In this document: in pieces, positions 36,575 to 46,040 of the stretch
Position numbering within the stretch: position 1 is the first letter of the stretch
Layout of the letters: each line of letters begins with the position of its first letter
Origin: Vulcanimicrobiia bacterium
Lineage (GTDB): Bacteria; Vulcanimicrobiota; Vulcanimicrobiia; Vulcanimicrobiales; Vulcanimicrobiaceae
Direction of reading: 5' to 3'
NCBI GenBank assembly: GCA_025934645.1
Contig: JAICWY010000005.1
Span: 1 to 64,000 of the forward strand
DNA: 64,000 nt
Translations under genes and position numbers: made by a program
The notes under the pieces: model-generated
Seen by the model: only the letters and a program-made list of their open reading frames with translations
Told to the model about the DNA's origin: nothing
Database searches by the model: none

Positions 36575-37893
36575 TGAACGGCCTGCCCGTCTTTTCCGCG
36601 GACCGCTACATCGGAGTGCTGCAATCTGCCGATTTGGTGCGGCAGAACGGCAAGGTGCGCCAAGTCATCGGCGTCGTGATCGAAAGCATCGGTCCGAGCA
36701 TGGCGATCGGCGAGACCTGCCACATTCAATATAAGCGCACCGCCGAACCGGTGCTCGCCGAGGTCGTCGGCTTCCGCGATAATAAAGTGCTCATCATGCC
36801 GCTCGGCGATTTACTGGGCATCGGCGCCGGCAGCGACGTCGTTAGCTTGGGAAAACCGCTCGAGATCGGCGTCACGGATCAACTGCTGGGCCGCGTGCTC
36901 GACGGACTCGGTCATCCGATCGACGGCAAAGGGCGTATTTTTGCCGGCAAGCGCGCTCCGATTATCGCTGCGCCTCCGGGCGCGCTCACCCGCAAACGCA
37001 TAACGCAGCCGCTCTCGCTCGGCATTCGCGCGATCGACGGGATGATGACGTGCGGCAAAGGGCAGCGCGTCGGCGTTTTCGCCGGTAGCGGCGTCGGGAA
37101 ATCCACGATTCTGGGCATGATCGCGCGCAACACCGCCGCCGACGTCAACGTCATCGCGCTTATCGGCGAGCGCGGCAAAGAAGTGCGCGACTTCATCGAG
37201 CGCGATCTCGGCGAGGAAGGCTTGCGCCGAAGCGTCGTGATCGTTTCAACGAGCGATCAGCCGGCATTGGTGCGCATAAAAGCGGCCTTCGTCGCAACGA
37301 CGATTGCCGAGTACTTCCGCGACCAGGGTCTCGACGTGATGCTGATGATGGACAGCGTCACGCGCTTTGCCATGGCGCAGCGCGAAGTCGGCCTGGCGAT
37401 TGGGGAGCCGACGACCACGCGGGGGTACACGCCTTCGGTATTCGCGCTGCTTCCGAAACTGCTTGAACGCGCGGGGACCTCGCAAACCGGCACGATCACC
37501 GGATTATACTCCGTGCTGGTCGACGGTGACGACATGAACGAGCCCGTGGCCGACGCGGTGCGCTCGATTCTCGACGGGCACATCGTGCTCTCGCGCAAAC
37601 TCGCCGCCGCCAACCAGTATCCCGCGATCGACGTATTGTCCAGCGTTAGCCGCGTCATGCCGGATGTGGTGGATCAAAACCACTCTTCGGCGGCCTCGGC
37701 TTTGCGCGACGTGCTGGCAACGTACCGTGAAGCGGAAGACCTCATCAACATCGGCGCGTACGTCGCCGGCAGCAATCCGCGCGTGGATCTCGCCGTTTCG
37801 AAGATCGAGGCGGTGCGCCACTTTCTGCGCCAGGGCATCTATGAGACGGCCGATCTCAACGAGACCGTCGCGCAACTGATGAGCGTCGCATGA
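36574..37893 (+). CDS. fliI: Flagellum-specific ATPase FliI
   Basis: GQRVGVFAGSGVGKSTILGMIARN...LIGERGKEVRDFIERDLG...MMDSVTRFAMAQREVGLAIGEPTTTRGYTPSVFALLPKLLERAG. Confidence 0.98.
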   Translation: MNGLPVFSADRYIGVLQSADLVRQNGKVRQVIGVVIESIGPSMAIGETCHIQYKRTAEPVLAEVVGFRDNKVLIMPLGDLLGIGAGSDVVSLGKPLEIGVTDQLLGRVLDGLGHPIDGKGRIFAGKRAPIIAAPPGALTRKRITQPLSLGIRAIDGMMTCGKGQRVGVFAGSGVGKSTILGMIARNTAADVNVIALIGERGKEVRDFIERDLGEEGLRRSVVIVSTSDQPALVRIKAAFVATTIAEYFRDQGLDVMLMMDSVTRFAMAQREVGLAIGEPTTTRGYTPSVFALLPKLLERAGTSQTGTITGLYSVLVDGDDMNEPVADAVRSILDGHIVLSRKLAAANQYPAIDVLSSVSRVMPDVVDQNHSSAASALRDVLATYREAEDLINIGAYVAGSNPRVDLAVSKIEAVRHFLRQGIYETADLNETVAQLMSVA

Positions 37894-38360
37894 TGCGGAA
37901 ATTTAGATTTACGCTCGAGCCGGTGCTCGATCACCGCGAACGCATCGAAGACGAGAAGCAGCAAATCTTCGCCGGGCGCCAGAACGAACTGCGCGCCGCG
38001 GAAGCGGAACTCGCGCGCTTGAACGGCGACTTCAAGCGGTTCTCTACGGCCCTGCGCGACGACCACGCTTCGCTTTCGAGCGACGAACTGCGCTGGCACT
38101 ACGCACATCTGGAATATTTGGACCGCTGTATCGTCATGCAGCACGCCACGATTACGCAACGCCGCGCCGCGGTCGACCGCGCCCGCGCCGACCTTATCGG
38201 CGCCAGCAAAGACCGGAAAGTCATCGAGAAACTCAAAGACAAAAAATTTGACGAGTACCGCGCATCCGTCGCCCAAGCGGAACAAGCCGAACTGGATGAC
38301 TCCAACAACCGCCGCAGCAATTTCATGGTGAGGACCTATGATAGTCACCCGCAAGCGTAA
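37890..38360 (+). CDS. fliJ: Flagellar export chaperone FliJ
   Basis: FRFTLEPVLDHRERIEDEKQQIFAGRQNELRAAEAELARL; follows fliI. Confidence 0.85.
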   Translation: MMRKFRFTLEPVLDHRERIEDEKQQIFAGRQNELRAAEAELARLNGDFKRFSTALRDDHASLSSDELRWHYAHLEYLDRCIVMQHATITQRRAAVDRARADLIGASKDRKVIEKLKDKKFDEYRASVAQAEQAELDDSNNRRSNFMVRTYDSHPQA

Positions 38361-38964
38361 GAAACGCTTTCCTTGGCGCCGCGTGCTGCTTCCCGTCGCG
38401 GCGGTAGCGCTGCTCGTTGCCGCGCTCAGTTGGGCGCCCTCGCGCACGTGGATCGCCACGGGCCCTCTCGCGCCATTATGGAACAGTCCGCCCGCCAAAG
38501 CGATCGCAGCGCCGTTCGACGGTCTTGCGCAGCAGCGCCACATCGCCGCGCAAGAGCGCGAGATCGCCTCGCTGCAGACGCAACTCGCCGATGCGCGCTC
38601 GCAGATTAACGAGCGCGCGAAGCAAACCTCGCAACTGCAATCGCAGCTCAACGACGCGCAGCAGCAAGCCGCGCAGGCTAGCGCGATCCAGGCTCGTCCT
38701 CCGGAGCAGCGCGCAGCGCAGCCGAAGGGCGGCCCGAGTAATAACGAGGCCGTTGGACCCACCCCGGACATCCAACGGACGGCCCAAGTCTGGGCCGCGA
38801 TGGATTCCGAATCGGCAGCCAAGATCGTTCAAAAACTGCCGCAGGACTACGTCGCCCGCGTCTTCGCCGCGATGTCGCCCGAATCGGTGGGCGCGATTCT
38901 CGAGAACCTTCCCGCTTCGTTTGCCGCCAACTTGACGCAGGAGCATCCCGAACTCAAGCGCTAA
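38338..38964 (+). CDS. MotE/YlxF-like protein (MgtE N-terminal-like domain)
   Basis: TM + coiled coil + VWAAMDSESAAKIVQKLPQDYVARVFAAMSPESVGAILENLPASFAANLT. Confidence 0.8.
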   Translation: MIVTRKRKKRFPWRRVLLPVAAVALLVAALSWAPSRTWIATGPLAPLWNSPPAKAIAAPFDGLAQQRHIAAQEREIASLQTQLADARSQINERAKQTSQLQSQLNDAQQQAAQASAIQARPPEQRAAQPKGGPSNNEAVGPTPDIQRTAQVWAAMDSESAAKIVQKLPQDYVARVFAAMSPESVGAILENLPASFAANLTQEHPELKR

Positions 38965-38973
38965 AGGCCGTGC

Positions 38974-39558
38974 ATGGCCGCTGAAGTCGTAACCGCTTGG
39001 GCCACGTTCGGCACGATGCTCGTCATCGGCGCCAGCGCGGTTGCGGCGCTCATCCAGCTGCAGCACATGCGCGCGGGCAATCAACTCGAAGCGCTGCTCT
39101 CCCTCGAACGCGACTTTCGCGAGCCCGAGGTGCAGGCGGCGCTTCGCTACATTCAAGAGCGCCTGCCGGAGCGCATGGAAGACCCGCAGTACCGCGCGCA
39201 GCTCGCCGGGATCGGCTTCATCGATACCGACGTGCATCCGGAATTAATCGTATGCAACTGGTTCAACGAGATCGGCGCGCTGCTCAAGCACCGCTTGGTG
39301 ACGGAAGACACGTTCATGGATCTCTTCGCGCGTCTGATCGTGTTCTGCTGGAAACGCCTTTCACCGGTGGTAGCCGTCATGCGCCGCAGCCGCGGCAACT
39401 ACCAATACCACGACTTCGAATATCTCGCGGTGCGCGCTGCGGCGTGGCTCAAACGCAACCCGCACGGGATTTTCCCGCGCCCGGGCACGCGCGAACACGT
39501 GCACGACCCATGGCTGGATATCGACGCAAGGCCGGTTAACGAACCGATCTCGCCGTAA
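38974..39558 (+). CDS. DUF4760-like membrane-anchored protein
   Basis: N-terminal TM; RAGNQLEALLSLERDFREPEVQAALRYIQERLPERM...VCNWFNEIGALLKHRLV. Confidence 0.6.
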   Translation: MAAEVVTAWATFGTMLVIGASAVAALIQLQHMRAGNQLEALLSLERDFREPEVQAALRYIQERLPERMEDPQYRAQLAGIGFIDTDVHPELIVCNWFNEIGALLKHRLVTEDTFMDLFARLIVFCWKRLSPVVAVMRRSRGNYQYHDFEYLAVRAAAWLKRNPHGIFPRPGTREHVHDPWLDIDARPVNEPISP

Positions 39559-42500
39559 CCGGCATTTCGTCTATCGCGTACGGGAGATACCAGGCTTTTA
39601 GCGGATCCTGCGTTTCGGCGTTCGCTGCGATCAAGCGGTTGAAAACGAAGTCTTGGAAGCGCGTCCGCGTGCGCTCGTCGTCGATTGTCGCCGCGATTTC
39701 GGTAAGACGGATACGGGCGGCGCGCGCGAAGCTCTCGCTCTCGCGGTAGCCGAGCATGCGCAAAAATTGCGCCGCGGACCATAAGTGCATTTGGGGATGC
39801 ACGTAGTAGCAAGCGAAGGCGTCTATCTCGCTGCGGATCGACTCCGCGCAAATGCGTGCGTCGTTTTCGCGGCCGCGCGCCAAATAGGCAAGGCCCAGCA
39901 GCAGCGGCAGGTGGACGCGATGCACGGATAGCGCGCGGCTCTGCGGAGCCGCAGCATCGCGAGCCTGTTCCAGTAAACGCACGCCCCGGTCGAGATTCCC
40001 GAGGCCGATCTCAACCTCACCGAGCAGGCTTTGTTGAGAGGAGTTGTCGTAGCCGCGTTGTTCGCCCAGGCGCAGCGACTCGGTCAGGTTATTTCTCGCG
40101 GTTTGCAAGTCGCCGGCCCAGACGGCCGTGTTCGCCAAGTTTCCCAGGATGCTGTAAATCAGGTCCCAAGCCTCGCAGGCTCGCGCAGCCTCAAGGCCGT
40201 CGTTTCCCAGCAAGCGCGCCGATTCAAAATCCGCGCAACGGTTTTCGACCATGACTTGCCAGCTTCGCACCCGTGCGATCTCGCGGTGACGGCCAACAAT
40301 CGCTTCGATCTCGGCCGAACGGCGCAAGTGGCTTTGCGCCTCGCCGAGCAGCATGCGCCTCGCCGCACATGCCCCTACGAGCAGATGCGCGCGCGACTCC
40401 AGCCAAAGGTCGTTCGCGTCCTGCGTGTGTTCCAGCATGGCGACGGCAACTTCATGCGCTGCTACCGGATCGCGATCCAGCAGCGCTGCGGACTGCGCTT
40501 GCATAAGGCGCGCGTTAAGCCGCGCATCGGCTTGCGGCGCGAGCGAAGCGCGCGTTCGCCGGATCTGTTCCCGGATCTCATCGAGCGCCGATTGCGACCC
40601 GCCCAGGTTCGCCACGATAAAGAGCGCGGTCAAGCAACGAAGCAGCGCGTCGGAATCGCGGCCGTCGGAATACGCCGCCAGCGCGCGCTGGAGCGGCTCG
40701 CGTGCTTGCACGAAATCGCCGTGACGGCTGAGCGCTTCACCGGCGCGCAGATCGAGTGCCGGTGCATAACCGGGCATCTGCCTCACCAATTCTTCGAGTT
40801 CATGCAACGCCGCTTGATGCGCTTCATGCGATTCGCCCGCGGCAAAGTCGACGGTACGCAGCAACGCGTGCGCGCGTTCATCCTCAAGCAATTCGGGGCT
40901 TAACGCGCGCATCTGCTGAAGATACTGCCCTTGCAGCGCACGGTTTGCTTGCGCGCCGGCAACGAGCTCCAAAATTCGCAAGCCTTGAAATCGGTCCCGC
41001 GGATCCGCCGACAATTGCATTGCTTTGAGCGCGTACATCGCCGCTTCGTCTACGGCATACATATCGAAGGCGTGCTGCGCGGCTACGCCGTACGCGGCGG
41101 CTGCCGCACCGGTGACGCCGCCGTTTTCAAAATGCCAGGCGGCGGCCGCCGCGACGTCTCCGAAGCGATCCTCGTAGAGCGCGCGCAGTGCTAGGCCGGC
41201 GCGCGCGTGGATCGCGCGTCTGCGGTCTTCGCGAATGCCCTCGTAGACGGATTGGCGGATGACGTCGTGTACGAAGGTGACGCCGTCCGCCCGCTGCCGC
41301 AGGAAATGCGAGGCGATCAGTTCGTCGAGCGCAAGCAGCACGTCCGCCTCGCGGAAGCCCGTAATTTCGACCAGCAATTCCGGCGAAGGAAAAGCGCCCG
41401 CAACAGCAGCGGTTTGCAGAAGCGCACGGGCGTCTTGTCCGAGCCGGCCCAGCCGCTCGCGCACGATCTCGTGTATGGAACCCGGTACCGCTTCGGGACC
41501 GCTGTTGCGCAGTTCGCGTACCAATTCGACGACGAAGAGCGGGTTGCCGTCGCTGCGCTCGTAGATGCGCTGCAGCAGATCGTCCGTTAGCGTTTTTCCG
41601 GCGCACAAGCACGCCAGGGCGGCGGCTTCTTCGCGGCTGAGCGCGCTTAGCGCCATGGTCGTGCACCGCCGCGTTTTTGAGAGCTGCCGGCGCAGCGAGC
41701 GCAGCGGGTGCGTGCGGGGCGTCTGGAATTCACGGTATGTCGCGACGAAAAGCACAGGAGCGTTCGCGAGGCGCAGCAGCAAATAGCGCAGCAGGTCGAA
41801 CGTCGTGCTTCCGGCCCAGTGCAAGTCCTCGATAATCACGAGCACCGGCGCGCTTTGCGCACGCTGCGCTAAGAGCGCGGCGAAGTGTTCGAATCCGCGC
41901 AGGCGCTCGTTTTCACTCGACAATGGTGCGGACAGATCCGCATCTAGCGCGTCGGCGATCGGCGCGAATGCGGCGAGCGCCGCGTCTTCGTGCGGCGTGG
42001 CCGCGCCGCGCAACACGCTGCCGCCGCTTTCGGTCACGCTGTCGGCCAGCGCTTGCACGAGCGTGCTTTTCCCTATGCCTGCCTCGCCGCCAAGCAGCAC
42101 GCTGCGACCCTCGCCGCGCACGGCGCGCTGCCATTCGTCGCGCAGGGTCGCGTATTCGTTTTGCCGGCCGATTAGCGTGACCGCGCCGGTAGCACGCGCC
42201 TGTTCGGCGGCGGGGGCATCCTTCAGCCCGCGAATCCGTTGGTAGAGGTTTTGCGTCTCGCCGAGCGGTTCGGTTTGCAATTCTTCGCGCAAACGCTCCG
42301 CGAAGCGCTCGTATTCTGCGAGCGCTCCCGCCCTGTCGCCGAGCAGCATGCGGATGTCCACAATCGTGCGCAACGCATCTTCGCGCCATGGGTCGGCGGC
42401 AAGGATGAGTTGGGCGTATTGCAGCGCTTCCACGAACGACGATCGTTCCCGCGCTTCCGCGGCGAGTTGCGCGAGCGCCGAGAGCTGAAGCGTGCGCAGC

Positions 42501-42940
42501 CGCTCGCGTTCGAAGTCGATCCAATCTTCCACGCAACGTTCGTAGAGATGGCCGCTGTATAAACGCACGGCACGCGCGCGGAGCGCGCGCTCCTGAATCT
42601 CCGTTTCGAACGTCTCGACGTCGAGCCAGTACGGGCTGTCCAAATTCCATGCAAGCGTCTTTTGTCCGGCGCGGATCCAGGGCGCATTGCCGTTTAGCGG
42701 CGGCAGCGCTTTCAAGAGATAGTGAAGATGCCGGCGCAGATTCGAAAAGGCTTCACGTTGATCCGCATCGGGCCACAGCGCGGCGGCGAGCGTCTCGCGA
42801 GCGACGGGGCCGCGCCGGTTCAAGAGCAGATACGCGAGCAGTGGCAGCGTCTTAGGGGGCGCTTTGAACGCGTGAACGGCGCCTCCGGTTTCGAACCGCG
42901 GCTCGCCGAACAGATAGATGCGAAGTCGATCGTGTGCCAT
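39536..42940 (-). CDS. BTAD/SARP-type regulator with AAA ATPase and TPR region
   Basis: N-terminal wHTH (LLAYLLLNRRGPVARETLAAALWPDADQREAFSNLRRHLHYL), BTAD, LIGRQNEYATLRDEWQRAVRGEGRSVLLGGEAGIGKSTLVQALAD. Confidence 0.9.
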   Translation of the reverse strand: MAHDRLRIYLFGEPRFETGGAVHAFKAPPKTLPLLAYLLLNRRGPVARETLAAALWPDADQREAFSNLRRHLHYLLKALPPLNGNAPWIRAGQKTLAWNLDSPYWLDVETFETEIQERALRARAVRLYSGHLYERCVEDWIDFERERLRTLQLSALAQLAAEARERSSFVEALQYAQLILAADPWREDALRTIVDIRMLLGDRAGALAEYERFAERLREELQTEPLGETQNLYQRIRGLKDAPAAEQARATGAVTLIGRQNEYATLRDEWQRAVRGEGRSVLLGGEAGIGKSTLVQALADSVTESGGSVLRGAATPHEDAALAAFAPIADALDADLSAPLSSENERLRGFEHFAALLAQRAQSAPVLVIIEDLHWAGSTTFDLLRYLLLRLANAPVLFVATYREFQTPRTHPLRSLRRQLSKTRRCTTMALSALSREEAAALACLCAGKTLTDDLLQRIYERSDGNPLFVVELVRELRNSGPEAVPGSIHEIVRERLGRLGQDARALLQTAAVAGAFPSPELLVEITGFREADVLLALDELIASHFLRQRADGVTFVHDVIRQSVYEGIREDRRRAIHARAGLALRALYEDRFGDVAAAAAWHFENGGVTGAAAAAYGVAAQHAFDMYAVDEAAMYALKAMQLSADPRDRFQGLRILELVAGAQANRALQGQYLQQMRALSPELLEDERAHALLRTVDFAAGESHEAHQAALHELEELVRQMPGYAPALDLRAGEALSRHGDFVQAREPLQRALAAYSDGRDSDALLRCLTALFIVANLGGSQSALDEIREQIRRTRASLAPQADARLNARLMQAQSAALLDRDPVAAHEVAVAMLEHTQDANDLWLESRAHLLVGACAARRMLLGEAQSHLRRSAEIEAIVGRHREIARVRSWQVMVENRCADFESARLLGNDGLEAARACEAWDLIYSILGNLANTAVWAGDLQTARNNLTESLRLGEQRGYDNSSQQSLLGEVEIGLGNLDRGVRLLEQARDAAAPQSRALSVHRVHLPLLLGLAYLARGRENDARICAESIRSEIDAFACYYVHPQMHLWSAAQFLRMLGYRESESFARAARIRLTEIAATIDDERTRTRFQDFVFNRLIAANAETQDPLKAWYLPYAIDEMPVTARSVR

Positions 42941-43010
42941 GCGACCCGCACGGACGTTTCGGCGGCCGCGCCGGGGTCTCCGGCATCCGGCAGGGGCACG
43001 CGCGGGCCCG

Positions 43011-43016
43011 GATAAT
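43011..43016 (+). promoter_or_regulatory. Putative -10 element of the trpE leader transcript
   Basis: GATAAT, 5/6 match to TATAAT, 9 nt upstream of the leader ATG at 43026; no good -35 seen. Confidence 0.4.
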
Positions 43017-43025
43017 AGCCATGCA

Positions 43026-43079
43026 ATGCAGTTTTTCGCAGCTTCGTGGTGGCGACCGGCCGACAGGAATAACCGGTGA
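43026..43079 (+). CDS. Candidate trpE leader peptide MQFFAASWWRPADRNNR
   Basis: 17-aa ORF with tandem TGG TGG at 43047-43052; TGA stop overlaps the trpE GTG (GTGA). Confidence 0.5.
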   Translation: MQFFAASWWRPADRNNR

Positions 43080-44428
43080 GTTCAGCGCGCCCAGAGATTG
43101 CAGTGGAGGCCGCCGGAATTCAACCGGCGGCCTTCGACTTTTATTCGCTCACTATCCCGGCCGATACGCTCACGCCGATATCGGCATATGCTGCATTGGC
43201 CACGCCCGGCGCGTCCTGTCTGCTGGAAAGCGTCGAGAGCGGCGGGCGTATCTCGCGCTACTCGTTCATCGGCGTCGACTATTTGGACGCACGAGTCTTT
43301 CAGGATGACGGCGCTCTGATGGAGGCGGTGCGCGCGTTTTTGAAGCAGTATGGATGCGATGCGCTGGTAACGTTCGCATACGATGCCGCTCGTACGTATG
43401 CGCGGATACACTCTTCGCTCGAAGCAGATCCGCCGATGCCCGCCGCCTACGTAGCAGTGCCGCGTACGTGGCTGATCTTCGACCATTTCACCGATGCCTT
43501 GACGATAACGACGTTCGCCGAAAATGCCGCGACCGCGCAGCACGCGGTGGACCGGTACGTCGAACGCCTGCTCGCGCAGCGGCCCGTGCTGCCCTCGACC
43601 GTTCGGGCGTCCGGCCAAATGCGCGCGTCGCTGACTCGCGATGAATATTTGGAGCGCGTCGCCACGGTGAAGCAATACATCGCCGACGGTGAAGTGTACC
43701 AGCTGCAGTTGGGCATTCGCTTCTCCGCGCCGTTCGAAGGCAGCGCGTTCGATCTCTACCGGGCGATCCGCTCGCGCAATCCATCGCCGTACATGTTTTT
43801 CGTCGACACGCCGTTCGGGCAGCGGCTCGGCGCCTCGCCCGAGTTTTTGGTACGCCTCGAAGGCCGGCGCGCGCGCATCCGGCCGCTGGCCGGAACCCGG
43901 CCGCGCGGCGCGGACGAGCGCGCCGATTCGGAGATCGCATCCGAACTGCTGGAGAACGAAAAGGAGCGTGCCGAGCACGTGATGCTCGTCGATTTGGGCC
44001 GCAACGATCTCGGCGCGGTGTGCGAATTCGGCAGCGTGCGCGCCACCGAGTTGCTGCAGATAGAACGGTACAGTCATGTGATGCACATCGTTTCCGATCT
44101 CGTTGGCGATCTGCGCGAAGAATGCGATGCGCTCGATCTATTTTCGTCGGGATTCCCGGCCGGTACGGTGACCGGAACGCCGAAAATCCGCGCGATGCAG
44201 ATCATCGACGAACTCGAACCCGTCGCGCGCGGTTTCTACGCCGGCAGCATCGGGCGTTGGACGCCGGGTGATTTCGATTCGTGCATCACGCTGCGAAGCG
44301 TGCACGTGCGCGACAACATTGCGTGCTGGCAAGCATCGGCGGGAATCGTTGCGGACAGCGATCCGGAAGCGGAATATGCCGAGGTCTTCCACAAGACGCG
44401 AATTGCCCGCGAAGTACTAGGCTTGTGA
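43076..44428 (+). CDS. trpE: Anthranilate synthase component I
   Basis: PADTLTPISAYAALATPGASCLLESVESGGRISRYSFIG...RIRPLAGTRPRGADERADSEIASELLENEKERAEHVMLVDLGRNDLG. Confidence 0.95.
   Translation: MSSARPEIAVEAAGIQPAAFDFYSLTIPADTLTPISAYAALATPGASCLLESVESGGRISRYSFIGVDYLDARVFQDDGALMEAVRAFLKQYGCDALVTFAYDAARTYARIHSSLEADPPMPAAYVAVPRTWLIFDHFTDALTITTFAENAATAQHAVDRYVERLLAQRPVLPSTVRASGQMRASLTRDEYLERVATVKQYIADGEVYQLQLGIRFSAPFEGSAFDLYRAIRSRNPSPYMFFVDTPFGQRLGASPEFLVRLEGRRARIRPLAGTRPRGADERADSEIASELLENEKERAEHVMLVDLGRNDLGAVCEFGSVRATELLQIERYSHVMHIVSDLVGDLREECDALDLFSSGFPAGTVTGTPKIRAMQIIDELEPVARGFYAGSIGRWTPGDFDSCITLRSVHVRDNIACWQASAGIVADSDPEAEYAEVFHKTRIAREVLGL
43107..43145 (+). terminator. Terminator-like hairpin at the 5' end of trpE
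   Basis: AGGCCGCCGG-AATTCAA-CCGGCGGCCT perfect 10-bp stem followed by TCGACTTTTATT. Confidence 0.5.
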
Positions 44429-44429
44429 G

Positions 44430-45011
44430 ATGAAGGTTCTTTTTATCGATAATTTCGATTCGTTCACGTATAACGTCGTGCATCTGCTCGCGGCGCAGGG
44501 CGTTACGCCGCATGTGATGCTGAACGACGATACGCGCTTAACGCCGGACGTGCTGAACGATTACGATGCGCTCGTCGTCGGTCCGGGGCCCGGAAATCCC
44601 GGGCAAACCCCGGACGTCGTCAAACTTATCCGCAAGGCGGCCGGGCGCAAGATGCCGCTCTTCGGCGTGTGTTTCGGGTTACAAGCAATCGGCGAGGCGT
44701 TCGGCGCGAGGGTGATTCACGCGCCGGCACCCATGCACGGAAAAACCTCGAATATATCGCATAACGGCCGCGGCCTATTCGACGGCGTTCCCGCGCCGCT
44801 GCTGGCGACGCGCTACCACTCGCTATGCCTCGATCCCGGCACGCTTCCGCCCGAGCTCGAAGTGACCGCGCGAAGTGAAGACGGCGTCGTGCAAGCGATC
44901 TCGCACAAGACGTTGCGCGTTCACGGCGTTCAGTTCCATCCCGAATCGGTTCTGAGCGAACACGGCGATCGTATCGTCCGTAACGCGCTCGCCATTGACA
45001 CCCGCAGATGA
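44430..45011 (+). CDS. trpG: Anthranilate synthase component II (glutamine amidotransferase)
   Basis: MKVLFIDNFDSFTYNVVHLL...VGPGPGNPGQTPDVVKL...FGVCFGLQAIGEAFG...HGVQFHPESVLSEHG. Confidence 0.96.
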   Translation: MKVLFIDNFDSFTYNVVHLLAAQGVTPHVMLNDDTRLTPDVLNDYDALVVGPGPGNPGQTPDVVKLIRKAAGRKMPLFGVCFGLQAIGEAFGARVIHAPAPMHGKTSNISHNGRGLFDGVPAPLLATRYHSLCLDPGTLPPELEVTARSEDGVVQAISHKTLRVHGVQFHPESVLSEHGDRIVRNALAIDTRR

Positions 45012-45023
45012 GCGTGCTACAGT
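44995..45023 (+). promoter_or_regulatory. sigma70-type promoter of the aroF leader
   Basis: TTGACA - 17 nt - TACAGT; predicted start about 45030, immediately before the leader ATG. Confidence 0.75.
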
Positions 45024-45031
45024 CGCATCCA

Positions 45032-45097
45032 ATGAAGACTTCGGTTGCGCGTAATCTCTGGTGGTGGCTTGCCTCACAATCCGTGACGGTGAGTTAA
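45032..45097 (+). CDS. trp leader peptide MKTSVARNLWWWLASQSVTVS
   Basis: Three tandem TGG codons (45059-45067), followed by alternative hairpins and a terminator, upstream of DAHP synthase. Confidence 0.85.
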   Translation: MKTSVARNLWWWLASQSVTVS

Positions 45098-45129
45098 GCG
45101 CGCTTCTAAGAACCGGAAAAACGTTCGAA

Positions 45130-45158
45130 AGGCCGCCCTTGCCGGGCGGCCTTTTTTT
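45130..45158 (+). terminator. Attenuator terminator upstream of aroF
   Basis: AGGCCGCCC-TTGCC-GGGCGGCCT followed by TTTTTT; perfect 9-bp stem. Confidence 0.9.
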
Positions 45159-45188
45159 ATTCTTATCTCGCCCTGGAGCAACGTAAGC

Positions 45189-46016
45189 ATGTACAAACTC
45201 GCAAGCAAAGACCGCCGTCCGCACTCCGTCGTGCGCGCCGCCGGTGTGCCGTTCGGCGGCGAGGGATTTACGATGATCGCCGGCCCGTGCGCCGTCGAGT
45301 CGCGCGCGCAGATCGAGCGCACCGCGTGTTTCGTCGCAGAGGCGGGTGCGCAAATGTTGCGTGCGGGTGCGTATAAACCGCGCACGTCGCCGTACTCATT
45401 TCAAGGTTTGGGCGATGATGGCGTGGAGCTCATCGCTCAAGCGAGCCGCACCGCGCAGATCCCCGCCGTCGTGGAAGCGATGAGCGAGACGGATCTGCCG
45501 GTGCTGTGCCGCAACGTCGACATGATTCAGATCGGCGCGCGCAACATGCAGAATTTCGCGCTGCTCACAGCCGCCGCGCGGACGGGCAAACCCATTCTGC
45601 TTAAGCGCGGTCCCTCCGCCACGCTGGACGAGGTGCTCTACGCCGCCGAGTACATCCTCATCGAAGGGAACCCAAACGTGGTGTTATGCGAGCGGGGCAT
45701 CCGCGGCTTCGACCCGCAGACGCGCAACGTTTTCGATCTCGCCGGTGCGCTGCGCCTTAAGGAACTGACCCATCTTCCCGTCATAGCGGACCCCAGCCAC
45801 GCGACCGGCCGCGCAAGCCTCATCGAACCCATCGTCCTTGCGGCGGCCGCCGCCGGCCTCGACGGCGCCATTGTCGAAGTCCACCCCGATCCGCCCGCGG
45901 CGCTCTCGGACGTGGAGCAGGCCCTGGACTTTCCGGCCTTCACCCGCCTGATGGGGCGGCTGCGGGCCCTCATCCAAGCAAGCCCTTCTAACATTCCCCT
46001 GGCCGCATGCCGATGA
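45189..46016 (+). CDS. aroF: 3-deoxy-7-phosphoheptulonate (DAHP) synthase
   Basis: MIAGPCAVESRAQIERTACFVAEAGAQMLRAGAYKPRTSPYSFQGLG...KPILLKRGPSATLDEVLYAAEYI...PVIADPSHATGR. Confidence 0.96.
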   Translation: MYKLASKDRRPHSVVRAAGVPFGGEGFTMIAGPCAVESRAQIERTACFVAEAGAQMLRAGAYKPRTSPYSFQGLGDDGVELIAQASRTAQIPAVVEAMSETDLPVLCRNVDMIQIGARNMQNFALLTAAARTGKPILLKRGPSATLDEVLYAAEYILIEGNPNVVLCERGIRGFDPQTRNVFDLAGALRLKELTHLPVIADPSHATGRASLIEPIVLAAAAAGLDGAIVEVHPDPPAALSDVEQALDFPAFTRLMGRLRALIQASPSNIPLAACR

Positions 46017-46040
46017 GACTTTTGAAAGGAGGTGAGAACC

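Noticed and set aside
41913-42650. 245-aa minus-strand ORF inside the SARP regulator
   Set aside because: Alternative-frame shadow of the 1134-aa regulator; Arg-rich translation without recognisable domain.
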